Assembly: GCF_007997015.1 (NCBI RefSeq)
Contig: NZ_VOSM01000007.1
Coordinates: 124,001-188,000 of the forward strand
DNA from: Lujinxingia vulgaris
GTDB taxonomy: Bacteria; Myxococcota_A; Bradymonadia; Bradymonadales; Bradymonadaceae
Length of the DNA stretch: 64,000 nucleotides
Direction: 5' to 3'
The notes under the pieces: model-generated
The model's input: only the letters and a program-made list of their open reading frames with translations
Databases searched by the model: none
What the model was told of the DNA's origin: nothing
Program-made: the position numbers and the translations under genes
Part shown: piece by piece, positions 43,498-51,222 of the stretch
Position numbering within the stretch: position 1 is the first letter of the stretch
How the letters are laid out: each line of letters starts with the position of its first letter

Positions 43498-43520
43498 CGA
43501 TAAGGAGGGTCTATCAGTAC

Positions 43521-43539
43521 TTTTTGCGTAACGCAAAAA
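43521..43539. promoter_or_regulatory. Perfect 19-bp palindrome
   Basis: TTTTTGCGT-A-ACGCAAAAA. It is AT-rich at its ends and placed 126 bp from the beta-helix start. A single-base centre makes it unlike a terminator; operator candidate. Confidence 0.5.
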
Positions 43540-43559
43540 CAAAGCGCTGGAGCGCGTGC

Positions 43560-44972
43560 TCAGGCGCCTGAGTTGAGTTGTCGCGCGCAAGCGGCGATGG
43601 CCGAAGCCAGGGTGGCCGGAGGGTGGAGCAGGGCGGCGAGCTCGGGGAGAGTGAGCCCGGATCTCAGGGCGACGGCCAGCTCCATAATGGCGTTGGCGGC
43701 GCCGGGTGCCAGCAGGCGCGCGCCCAGAAGTTGGTTGGAGCGGCCATCGACCACCAGCTGAATCAGGCCGTCTGGGGCCTCACTGAAGGCGCCGGCGGGG
43801 TGGTCGCGAAGATCGAGGGTGAGGCAGCGCGCCTCAAAGCCGGCCTGGCGGGCCTGGGCCTCGTCCCAGCCCACCGCGGCCAGGGGCGGGTCGGTGTGAA
43901 TCACAAAGGGGACGGTGGGGGTGTAGCCGGCGGTGCGCGAGGGCATCACGGCGTTCTGGGCGGCGAGCACCGCGTCGCGGGTGGCGGCGTGGGTGCGGGT
44001 GCCGCGGCCGATGACGTCGCCGGCGGCGAAGATGGCGCTGTGGGCCGTGCAGAAGGACTCGTCAACGTGCACAAAGCCGCGGGTGTCGCGCCTGACGCCG
44101 AGCGCCTCCAGGCCCAGGCCCTCGGTGGAGGGGCGGCGGTTGTCGACGACGACCACGCGAGCAGCCTCCCAGTGGGTGGGGGCGCCCCGGTGGGTACCCA
44201 ACGCACGGGTGCGCGCCCTGCGGCGCTCCAGGTGGGTGACCTTGGAGCCGAGCACCACCTCGATGCCTTCGGCCTGCAGCGACTCGATGAGGCGCGTCTC
44301 CAGCGCCTCGCTGTGGTCGGCGTCCAGGAGGCGATCTTCTTCGTGGAGGATCGTGACCTGGGCACCCAGGCGCGCGAAGGCCTGGGCGTAGGTCAGGCCG
44401 ATGTCGTTGATGCCAAAAAAGATCAAAGAAGGGGGGAGCTGCGAGCAGGCGATGAGGTCGCGCAGGCTCCAGGTCTCGGCCTCTTCGATGCCTTCGACCC
44501 GGGGGGGCTGCGAGGTGGCGCCGCAGGTGAGCAGCACGCGATCGGAGCTCCAGCTGCGTTTACCCACCTCGACCCGAAGCTCCTCCTCGGCGCCAAGGCT
44601 CAGGGTGGCGCGCCCGTCAACGAGCTCCACCCCCGACCGCCGGCGAAGTTCCGCCACAAGGCTCGTGTGCGCGCGTTCGATGCAGTCTTGCACATGCGTG
44701 CTCAGCGCCTTTAAGTCCACATCGAGGGTGGCGCTGCCAGGGCCCGGCAGGCCCGGGTGGGCGGCGCGGTGGCGAAGGGTGGCCGCGCGCATAAAGAGGC
44801 GCGCGGGAAACACGCCCACGTGCAGCGCGTTGCCGCCCAGGGGCAGCCCGTCGTTGACCAGCGTGACGCGCGCGCCGTGGTCGGCGGCCCACATCGCCGC
44901 GGTGCAGCCCGCCGAGCCGCCGCCAATGATCGTGAGGTGAAGAGGAGCTTCTTGCTCGTCGTGTGTCGCCAT
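43560..44972 (-). CDS. LPD-like FAD oxidoreductase without the redox cysteines
   Basis: 470 residues, class I pyridine nucleotide-disulfide oxidoreductase fold. FAD loop GGGSAG (about 17-22); NAD-binding segment FFGINDIGLTYAQAFARLGA; second FAD Asp motif IFAAGDV; C-terminal dimerisation domain. The usual redox motif GGTCLNVGCIPSK is replaced by GGNALHVGVFPAR: both cysteines (positions 49 and 54) are lost, and the C-terminal His-Glu dyad is incomplete (LHPPATLAS). So it probably does not act by disulfide exchange. ATG 44972 fits the family N-terminus; the frame is open upstream to 45236. Function unknown. Confidence 0.88.
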   Translation of the reverse strand: MATHDEQEAPLHLTIIGGGSAGCTAAMWAADHGARVTLVNDGLPLGGNALHVGVFPARLFMRAATLRHRAAHPGLPGPGSATLDVDLKALSTHVQDCIERAHTSLVAELRRRSGVELVDGRATLSLGAEEELRVEVGKRSWSSDRVLLTCGATSQPPRVEGIEEAETWSLRDLIACSQLPPSLIFFGINDIGLTYAQAFARLGAQVTILHEEDRLLDADHSEALETRLIESLQAEGIEVVLGSKVTHLERRRARTRALGTHRGAPTHWEAARVVVVDNRRPSTEGLGLEALGVRRDTRGFVHVDESFCTAHSAIFAAGDVIGRGTRTHAATRDAVLAAQNAVMPSRTAGYTPTVPFVIHTDPPLAAVGWDEAQARQAGFEARCLTLDLRDHPAGAFSEAPDGLIQLVVDGRSNQLLGARLLAPGAANAIMELAVALRSGLTLPELAALLHPPATLASAIAACARQLNSGA

Positions 44973-45292
44973 GGTTCGGGGCCCCCGCCCCCCGGGGGTA
45001 ACCCGCCGCGCCGCGCTCACGAGACCCCGCTCGTCACCCGGCGTGCACGCCCCCTCGTACTGGTTAGCTGTGATGATGCGTTGGTTTTCCGACGTCGTGA
45101 GTCGATCTTGATGCTGCGGTGCTCGCGATGCAGCAGACCCGACGTCAACGCTGGCTCCCGGCGTCTTCATGACCGCCGCGACAACGCCCTCAGCCCGCTC
45201 TTCAACAACGTTTGCTGAGGGCGCAAATGCCCCCAAAACAAGCGCACCCGCGCCGTGTTTTCAAGGCCCCCGCTTTTTAATGTCCGTGGATG
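44973..45292. other. Intergenic region without recognisable feature
   Basis: 320 bp between the flavoprotein start and the kinase stop, both on the minus strand. It presumably holds the flavoprotein promoter. I see no clear hairpin or operator. Confidence 0.4.
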
Positions 45293-48200
45293 TTAAGGCA
45301 CGCGCAGCAAGATGCGATCGATGGCCGCGGCCTGATCCTGGCGGGCCATGCTCAGCCACTGCGCCCGCGCGATCTGCAACGCCCGCCGCGCCCGGGCAAG
45401 TTTGCCGGCGCGCAGCGCTCGCTCTCCGGCGTCGCGCGTGATCACGGCCAGATCGGCGTCGACAAAGCCCGTCGTCTCCAGCAGCGGCTCGCCATGGGCC
45501 AGGTGATAGTCCCACTGCTCCCAACGCTGGTGGTGGGCGGCCGCCGGCAGATTCGCCAGGTGGGCAAAGGCCAGATACCCCCCGCGTTGGGAGCCCTCCA
45601 CCAGCGTGAGCACCTTGCGGAAGAGGGGTGCGGCGTCGTCGACGTGGTTCTGCACAAGGCGCACCATGCCTAAGTTGACCAGCACCACCACGTCGTCGGC
45701 CATGCCGATGCGCTCGAGCATCGCCAGCGACTCCAGGTAGGCGCGCTCGGCCTGGTGCAGATTCCCCACCTGGCGATGCACCTCACCGAGGTTATTGAGC
45801 ACGCTGGCGACTTCGCCGACGTCGCCAAAGCGCTCAAAGACCTCGCGGGCGTGCAGGAGCATGGCCGTGGCGCGTTGCGGATTGCCCAGCGTGGTGTAGA
45901 GCGCGCCCAGCGCCATCTCCACGCGCGCGAGCTCCAGATCTTCGCCGGCCTGGCGAAAGAGCTGGCGGGCGCGGCGGTAGTGCTGCTCGGCCTCATAATA
46001 TTCGCCGGCCCAGTAGCGCAGCTCGGCCAGGGTCTGGGAGGTGCGGGCCTGGCCGATGACGTCGCCGGTGGCCTCAAAGATGGCGCGGGCTTCCTCCACA
46101 AAGACCAGCCCCTCGGGGATCTGGCCGCGGCGGTTGGCCACGTCGGCGCGCAGCTGCATCGCCCAGCCCATGATGCGCTCGTTGGCGCGGGCGCGACCCA
46201 CGGCGATGGCGCGATCGAGGACCTCGTCGGCGCCGGCGAGCTCGTCCTGGCGGATGAGGATCATGGCGCGCTCGAGCCAGCCCTCGGCGCGGCGCGCGTC
46301 GTCGGGGGCCACGCGCAGCTCGTCGAGCAGCGCCTGGTAGCGCTGCAGGTGGGCGTGGGCCAGCTCAAACTCACAGCGCACCCGGGCCTGGCCGGCGGCC
46401 TGAAGCATCGGCTCCAGCGCCTCCTCGGGGAGCCCCGCGGCGATGAGGTGGCGGGCCCGGCGCAGGGCCAGGCCTGGCTGTGCTGGTGAGTAGAGCTCTT
46501 CGAGGGCCCGGGCGCAGTGGGCGTGGTGGGTGCTCAGGCGGCCCTGCTCCTCGGCCAGTCGCACCAGCGTCTCGCGCAGCGCCTCGTGGGTAAAACTCCA
46601 GCCCTTGCCGGCCAGCGTCGCCAGATCGGTGGCGACCATCTGGTCGACGGCCAGCAGCGGCAGCGGCACGCCTTCTTTGCGGCAGACGGCCTTCCACTCC
46701 CGGCGGTGAACCTCGGTGCCGAGCACCGCGGCGAGCTCCAGGCCGAGCAGCGCGTCGGAGGGGGCCTCGCGCAGATCGTGGCGCACGATCTGGCGCAGGC
46801 GCTCGCGAAAGACCTGGTGGATGTCGGTGGGCATCGCCCCGGACTCCCCCTCCACCAGCTGAAAGCCTCCGGGGCCAAGCTGCAGAACGCCGCGCTCCAC
46901 CCAGTCGCCCACGAGCTGCACCGCATAAAGAGGGTTTCCGCCGGTGCGCGCGGTGACCTGCTCGACGAGCGTGGCGTCGAGGCCCAGCAGCTGGCTTACA
47001 AGCTCGCGCTGATGGGCGTCGGCCAGCGGCCCCACGTCGATGGTGGAGACGGGCTCCTGACCGGCGAGCTCGCGCAGGCGCTGGCGAGCCAGCGGACGCT
47101 CCAGAAGCGCGTCGGTCTGCACCGTGCCCACGACCAGGAGCGGCAGGTTTTTGGCTTCTGGCGAGCGCTGAAGATGCTCCAGCCAGGCCAGCGCGTCGTT
47201 GCCCCATTGCAGATCGTCGAGCACGACCAGCAGGGGGCGCGTGCGCGAGAAGCGGCGCAGGAAGCGCTCGATGACCACGTAGCGCTCCGCCGGGGTGCGG
47301 AAACGAATGCGCGCCTCATCCTCGCGGTAATCGGGGAGGGTGGCCGCGCAGATGATCTCGGTGAGCGCCAGGCAGTCGTGCAGATCGTCGGGGCCCAGAG
47401 AGGTATCCGAGACGCTCTGGCGCACCCGCTCGAGCACCCGCTCGCGGGCGAGCCCCACGCAACGCAGGTGGTTGGCCATCATGCCGCCCAGGCCGTCGGC
47501 GGGGCCTTCGAGCGGGCTGTGGGTGGCGGTGAGCGGGGTGGCCGCGCCCAGCTCGTGGGCGCGCTCGGCCATCCAGCCGGCCAGGCGGCTCTTGCCGGTG
47601 CCGGTGCCCCCGCGCAAGAGCGCCACCTGCGGGCGGCTGTGGTGGGCGACCTCGCGCAGGGACTCCCAGAGGGCGTCGCGCTCGGCGTCGCGGTTGACCA
47701 GCGGCACCTGGCGCAGCCCGAAGAGCCCCAGCCCCACGCCCACCATCTCCAGCGAGAGGGGCGGGGCTTCTTTGCGATGCCAGGTGCGCGGCACGTTGTA
47801 GGCCGCGCCCACCGCCCGGTGACGCGGGGAGGAGGGGGGGCGCTCCAGGGCGCGCAGCTCCGGGACCGAGGGCGGGGAGTTGATCACGTCGCTCAAGATC
47901 TCGGTCATCCCCAGGTCGTCGACGCTTGAGGAGGGGGCAAGCGAGGGGTTCAAGGGGGCCACAAAGCCCAGGAGGCTCGGCTGGCCGGGGCGCTCCTCGC
48001 CATCGGGCTCCCCCAGCGCAAAGAGGGCCTGGGCGGCGTCGGCCGCGCGCTGAAAACGATCCATGGGGTTTTTGGCCAACAGCTGCCCGAGCCACACCCC
48101 GAACTCCCGCGGCACCGCAAAAGGCGCGCGCAGGGGCGGAAGCATCCCCTGGAGGTGGCCACGCAAAATCGCGTCGGTGTCGCCGTCGCGAAAAGGCGGC

Positions 48201-48880
48201 TCCCCGTCGACCAGCCAGTAGGCCAGGCACCCCAGCGCGTAGAGGTCGGTCCAGGGGCCGTGATCGCGCCATTGGCCGGTGATCTGCTCCGGCGACATAA
48301 AGCGCGGGGTGCCCGAGATCTTGCGCGGGGTCTCTTCGTTCTCGAGGTGCTCGTCGTCGAGGGCGTGGGCCAGCCCGAAGTCCGAGAGCTTGAGCTGGCG
48401 GCCCTGAGCGTCGTCGACAAAGAGCACGTTGGCGGGTTTTAAATCGCGGTGGATCACCCCGCGGGCGTGGCTGTGGGCCAGCGCATCGAGGATGCGCACC
48501 AGGATGTTGCGCACGTGCCACCAGTCCAGCGTGCTGCGGTCGAGATCCTGGAGGCTGTAGCTGGCCAGCTCCATCGCCAGCCAGGAGGAGCCAGCCACAA
48601 AACGCCCGGCGGTCTCACGCTCGATCTGCGGGCTGACCTCCCCGCAGTCAAAGACCATGATGATGCCCGGGTGGTGCAGCCGGGCCACCGCGCGGACCTC
48701 CGCGCGCAGCGCGGAGCTGAAATGCGGATCGCGGGCGCGTCGGGCGGACATCACCTTGACGGCCACCTCCACCTCGCGGTCCAGGTGCACCGCGCGAAAC
48801 ACCTCTCCCATGCCACCCTTGCCGGCGCTGGCAAGAATGCGAAAGGGGCCAAAATGGGTGGGATCTACGGCAGATGGCAC
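45293..48880 (-). CDS. Ser/Thr kinase fused to AAA ATPase and TPR repeats
   Basis: 1195 residues. Kinase domain (about 10-290): glycine loop GKGGMGEVFRA, VAVKVM, HRDLKPANVL, LSDFGLA and the GTPRFMSPEQ segment, all intact. An NTPase domain of the AAA_16 kind follows (about 395-690) with Walker A GGTGTGKSR (about 418-426) and Walker B LLVVLDDLQW (about 549). The C-terminal half (about 790-1190) is TPR-rich (AEQHYRRARQLFRQAGEDLELARVE style). This is the architecture of large signalling kinases that act as ATP-dependent switches or scaffolds, widespread in myxobacteria. GTG start. Followed on the left by the LPD-like gene. Confidence 0.92.
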   Translation of the reverse strand: MPSAVDPTHFGPFRILASAGKGGMGEVFRAVHLDREVEVAVKVMSARRARDPHFSSALRAEVRAVARLHHPGIIMVFDCGEVSPQIERETAGRFVAGSSWLAMELASYSLQDLDRSTLDWWHVRNILVRILDALAHSHARGVIHRDLKPANVLFVDDAQGRQLKLSDFGLAHALDDEHLENEETPRKISGTPRFMSPEQITGQWRDHGPWTDLYALGCLAYWLVDGEPPFRDGDTDAILRGHLQGMLPPLRAPFAVPREFGVWLGQLLAKNPMDRFQRAADAAQALFALGEPDGEERPGQPSLLGFVAPLNPSLAPSSSVDDLGMTEILSDVINSPPSVPELRALERPPSSPRHRAVGAAYNVPRTWHRKEAPPLSLEMVGVGLGLFGLRQVPLVNRDAERDALWESLREVAHHSRPQVALLRGGTGTGKSRLAGWMAERAHELGAATPLTATHSPLEGPADGLGGMMANHLRCVGLARERVLERVRQSVSDTSLGPDDLHDCLALTEIICAATLPDYREDEARIRFRTPAERYVVIERFLRRFSRTRPLLVVLDDLQWGNDALAWLEHLQRSPEAKNLPLLVVGTVQTDALLERPLARQRLRELAGQEPVSTIDVGPLADAHQRELVSQLLGLDATLVEQVTARTGGNPLYAVQLVGDWVERGVLQLGPGGFQLVEGESGAMPTDIHQVFRERLRQIVRHDLREAPSDALLGLELAAVLGTEVHRREWKAVCRKEGVPLPLLAVDQMVATDLATLAGKGWSFTHEALRETLVRLAEEQGRLSTHHAHCARALEELYSPAQPGLALRRARHLIAAGLPEEALEPMLQAAGQARVRCEFELAHAHLQRYQALLDELRVAPDDARRAEGWLERAMILIRQDELAGADEVLDRAIAVGRARANERIMGWAMQLRADVANRRGQIPEGLVFVEEARAIFEATGDVIGQARTSQTLAELRYWAGEYYEAEQHYRRARQLFRQAGEDLELARVEMALGALYTTLGNPQRATAMLLHAREVFERFGDVGEVASVLNNLGEVHRQVGNLHQAERAYLESLAMLERIGMADDVVVLVNLGMVRLVQNHVDDAAPLFRKVLTLVEGSQRGGYLAFAHLANLPAAAHHQRWEQWDYHLAHGEPLLETTGFVDADLAVITRDAGERALRAGKLARARRALQIARAQWLSMARQDQAAAIDRILLRVP

Positions 48881-49064
48881 AGCTTAAGGTCCGCGGACGA
48901 GGGAACTCGGAGCCAGGAAGGTCGGTGAGCCGGCAGTGTAGACCAGGACGGCGCCGAATGGAAAAGGGAAGGCACCCCACAATGCAAAAGGTGCGCATAC
49001 GACTACGGGGCGTCGCCCGTGCCAGAAGTGTGCCAGAACCTCTCAGCGGCTGATAGCCGATCCC

Positions 49065-49240
49065 ACCCTCGTCGCAGGGCAATCGAAAAGTAGGTCCCCA
49101 CCACCCGCCACCGTAGGGGGACCCCTTGTGGGTCCCCGCCCTGGGAGTTCCGGAGGGGCACAAGACCCCTCCCTACGGATTGGGTGGGTTCCCTATAAAT
49201 AAACCTTGTGGGACTTTGCGATTGCCCTGACCCTCGTCGC
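49065..49240. mobile_element. MITE-like element with terminal inverted repeats and flanking duplications
   Basis: Terminal inverted repeats AGGGCAATCGAAAAGT (49076-49091) and ACTTTGCGATTGCCCT (49213-49228), 15 of 16 matching. They are flanked by identical 11-bp direct repeats ACCCTCGTCGC at 49065-49075 and 49230-49240, as a target-site duplication would be. A nested palindrome lies inside: CCGTAGGG (49111-49118) with CCCTACGG (49171-49178), plus two smaller hairpins GGGGACCC/GGGTCCCC and GGAGGGG/CCCCTCC. No coding capacity for a transposase, so any movement would need a helper. Confidence 0.7.
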
Positions 49241-49284
49241 TCGCACTCCCTTCTGAATCGCCGACACTCGCTCGCCAGGGATGG

Positions 49285-49310
49285 CGTGTCGGGTAAACGT
49301 GTCGGGTAAA
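49285..49310. repeat. 13-bp tandem direct repeat
   Basis: CGTGTCGGGTAAA occurs twice in perfect tandem (49285-49297 and 49298-49310), just before the phased array. It contains TAA stop codons in the + frame of the array. Confidence 0.85.
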
Positions 49311-49339
49311 CAGGGGCAGATCGGCGATCCGCGAGCTTT

Positions 49340-49759
49340 TATGCCCCTGATCGCGCGTACTTCAATTTGAAATATGCCCGATCAGGTGCTGAGAACCTCT
49401 TCTGCAGATTGAAATACCTGCGATCAGGTGCTGATCGGGCATGTCTGCGCTTGAATCACGCGTGCACAGCACCTGATCACGCTGTGAGCACGTGTGCGAA
49501 CACGATCTCAGGTGCTGAGAACGCGTGGTTGGATTTGAAGGAAAGGAAAACAGGTGCTGATCGCGGTTTTTTCAAAATGTAGATGAGGCGATCAGCACCT
49601 GAGACTGGGAGTTTCAGCTGCGGAGGGCGGCGATCAGCACCTGAGAAGGGGAGTTTCAGCTGCGGAGGGAGGCGATCAGCACCTGAGAACGCGCGTTTTA
49701 GCTGCAGAGCGACACGCTCAGCACCTGAGATCGAGCATTTCAGCCTTTCGGGGGCTCAC
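49340..49759. repeat. Ten-unit array with exact 42-bp period
   Basis: Core 11-mers start at 49382, 49424, 49466, 49508, 49550, 49592, 49634, 49676 and 49718 with no deviation. Units at 49382, 49424, 49508 and 49550 read TCAGGTGCTGA (or ACAGGTGCTGA); those at 49466, 49592, 49634, 49676 and 49718 read TCAGCACCTGA (or ACAGCACCTGA), its reverse complement. A tenth, degenerate unit (TATGCCCCTGA, 8 of 11) lies at 49340. A second box (TTTCAGCTGC or its inverse) appears about 20 bp into most units. It ends right at the cdd stop codon. Confidence 0.9.
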
Positions 49760-49761
49760 CG

Positions 49762-50202
49762 TCACTCTTTCTCTAAAAAATCGCGGCCCGAAAAACGCAT
49801 CGGCAGGAGCGTGTCGAGGGTGGTGAAGCGGCGCTGGCCGTGGGGGTTGATCATCAAAATCGGCAGATCGTCGCAGAACTCGGCCAGCACCTGGCGGCAG
49901 ATGCCGCAGGGGGCGGAGGGCTCCTCGACGTCGGTGACGACGCAGAGGGCCACGAATTCGCGCTTGTCGGAGGCCACGGCCGCGCCGATGGCGTTGCGCT
50001 CGGCGCAGACCGTGGCGCCGATGGTGGCGTTCTCCACGTTGCAGCCCACCACGATCTCTCCCTCGGGGGTGAGCAGGGCGGCGCCCACCGGGAAGCCGGA
50101 GTAGGGCACGTAGGCGCGCTCGCGCACGGCGATGGCCGCCTGCTCCAGTCGCTGCCAGGTCTCTTCGGAGATGGCGCCAAAGGGCTCGTCCTGCTCACTC
50201 AT
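49762..50202 (-). CDS. cdd: Cytidine deaminase
   Basis: 146 residues. The homotetramer-type zinc site: CNVENATIGATVCAERNA (catalytic Glu in CAE) and PCGICRQV (two zinc cysteines). Converts cytidine and deoxycytidine to uridine forms. Last gene of the nupC-pnp-cdd salvage group. The downstream 42-bp array starts directly after its stop. Confidence 0.95.
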   Translation of the reverse strand: MSEQDEPFGAISEETWQRLEQAAIAVRERAYVPYSGFPVGAALLTPEGEIVVGCNVENATIGATVCAERNAIGAAVASDKREFVALCVVTDVEEPSAPCGICRQVLAEFCDDLPILMINPHGQRRFTTLDTLLPMRFSGRDFLEKE

Positions 50203-50235
50203 GCGTGCCTCCCGGGGTGGGGGTTGAGCCGCGGC

Positions 50236-51081
50236 TCAGAGGGTTTTGCCCAAAACTTTGACGAGTCCGCGCACAAGGCCGGTGAAGGTCTCGCGGACGC
50301 GGTCGGCGGTCTCTTTGACCTCGTCGTGGTGCAGTTTGGTGTCGCTCAAGCCGGCGGCGTAGTTGGTGATGCAGCTGATGCCGGCGACCTTCATGCCGCA
50401 GTGGTTGGCGACGATGACCTCGGGGACCGTCGACATGCCCACGGCGTCGCCGCCCATGGTGCGCAGCATGCGAACTTCCGCGGGGGTCTCGTAGCTGGGG
50501 CCGGCGACCCCGGCGTAGACGCCTTCTTTGACGGCGATGCCCTCCTCGCTGGCCACGGCGTGAAGCAGCTCGCGGAGCTCTTTTGCGTAAGGATCGCTCA
50601 TGTCGGGGAAGCGCGGGCCAAAGGCGTCTTCGTTGGGGCCGTGCAGGGGATTCTGGCCGGTGAAGTTGACCTGATCGCAGATGATCATCAGGTCGCCCGG
50701 GGCGTAGTCGGCGTTGATGCCGCCGGCGGAGTTGGTGACCACCAGGTGGTCGATGCCCATCAGGTGGAAGGCGCGCACCGGGAAGGTGACCTCCTGCATC
50801 GTCCAGCCCTCGTAGAAGTGCGAGCGGCCCTGCATCACGACCACCGGCACGCCCTCGAGCTTGCCGAAGACCAGGCGGCCCTTGTGGCCCTCGACACCCG
50901 AGACGGGGAAGTGGGGGATGTCGGCGTAGTCGATGGCCGTGGCCTCATCGAGCTGATCGCCGATGGCGCCCAGGCCGCTCCCCAGGATCATGGCGATGCG
51001 GGGGCTCTCGCTGACGCGAGATTTGAGAAAATCAGCGCTGGCCTGCGCGCGCTCAGCCAGATCGGAGGTGTGCTTTGCCAT
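50236..51081 (-). CDS. Purine-nucleoside phosphorylase (trimeric type)
   Basis: 281 residues, the trimeric (PNP/MTAP) family length. Signatures ILGSGLGAIGD near the start, EGHKGRLVFG, VVMQGRSHFYEG, VTNSAGGIN and MSTVPEVIVANHCGM, and the purine-binding TNYAAGLS. It splits guanosine or inosine into base and ribose 1-phosphate. Together with the transporter and cytidine deaminase it forms a nucleoside import and salvage unit. Which of the usual names applies is unclear. Confidence 0.93.
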   Translation of the reverse strand: MAKHTSDLAERAQASADFLKSRVSESPRIAMILGSGLGAIGDQLDEATAIDYADIPHFPVSGVEGHKGRLVFGKLEGVPVVVMQGRSHFYEGWTMQEVTFPVRAFHLMGIDHLVVTNSAGGINADYAPGDLMIICDQVNFTGQNPLHGPNEDAFGPRFPDMSDPYAKELRELLHAVASEEGIAVKEGVYAGVAGPSYETPAEVRMLRTMGGDAVGMSTVPEVIVANHCGMKVAGISCITNYAAGLSDTKLHHDEVKETADRVRETFTGLVRGLVKVLGKTL

Positions 51082-51110
51082 AATCGATCTCCAATGGTTC
51101 GAAGTAAGGG

Positions 51111-51203
51111 GGGGCTGGCGAGGCGCTCAGCACGAGGAGCTCGCCATATTCAGCGTGGGAGGCGCTCGCCAGCCCCGGGACAGAGGAGGGGCTGGCGAGC
51201 GCC
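51111..51203 (-). promoter_or_regulatory. Alternative hairpins between nupC and pnp
   Basis: Three arms lie in the 141-bp gap: A 51111-51126 (GGGGCTGGCGAG-GCG type), B 51161-51176 (GGCGCTCGCCAGCCCC) and C 51188-51203 (GGGGCTGGCGAGCGCC). C and B are a perfect 16-bp inverted repeat; A could pair with B instead. The two pairings exclude each other, which could serve as attenuation or transcript stabilisation between the genes. Confidence 0.6.
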
Positions 51204-51222
51204 GAAGTCATGAATGAAAAAT

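Noticed and set aside
49340-49759. CRISPR array
   Set aside because: The conserved part is only about 11 bp with a further weak box, units are inverted in places, and no cas genes are present. CRISPR repeats are longer and all in one orientation.
49310-49810. Gene encoding a 14-residue repeat protein (RSAPE/RSGAE per unit)
   Set aside because: The frame is open in phase with the array, but is broken by TAA at 49307-49309 and TAG at 49580-49582, has no ribosome-binding site, and includes units in inverted orientation. Kept only as an alternative.
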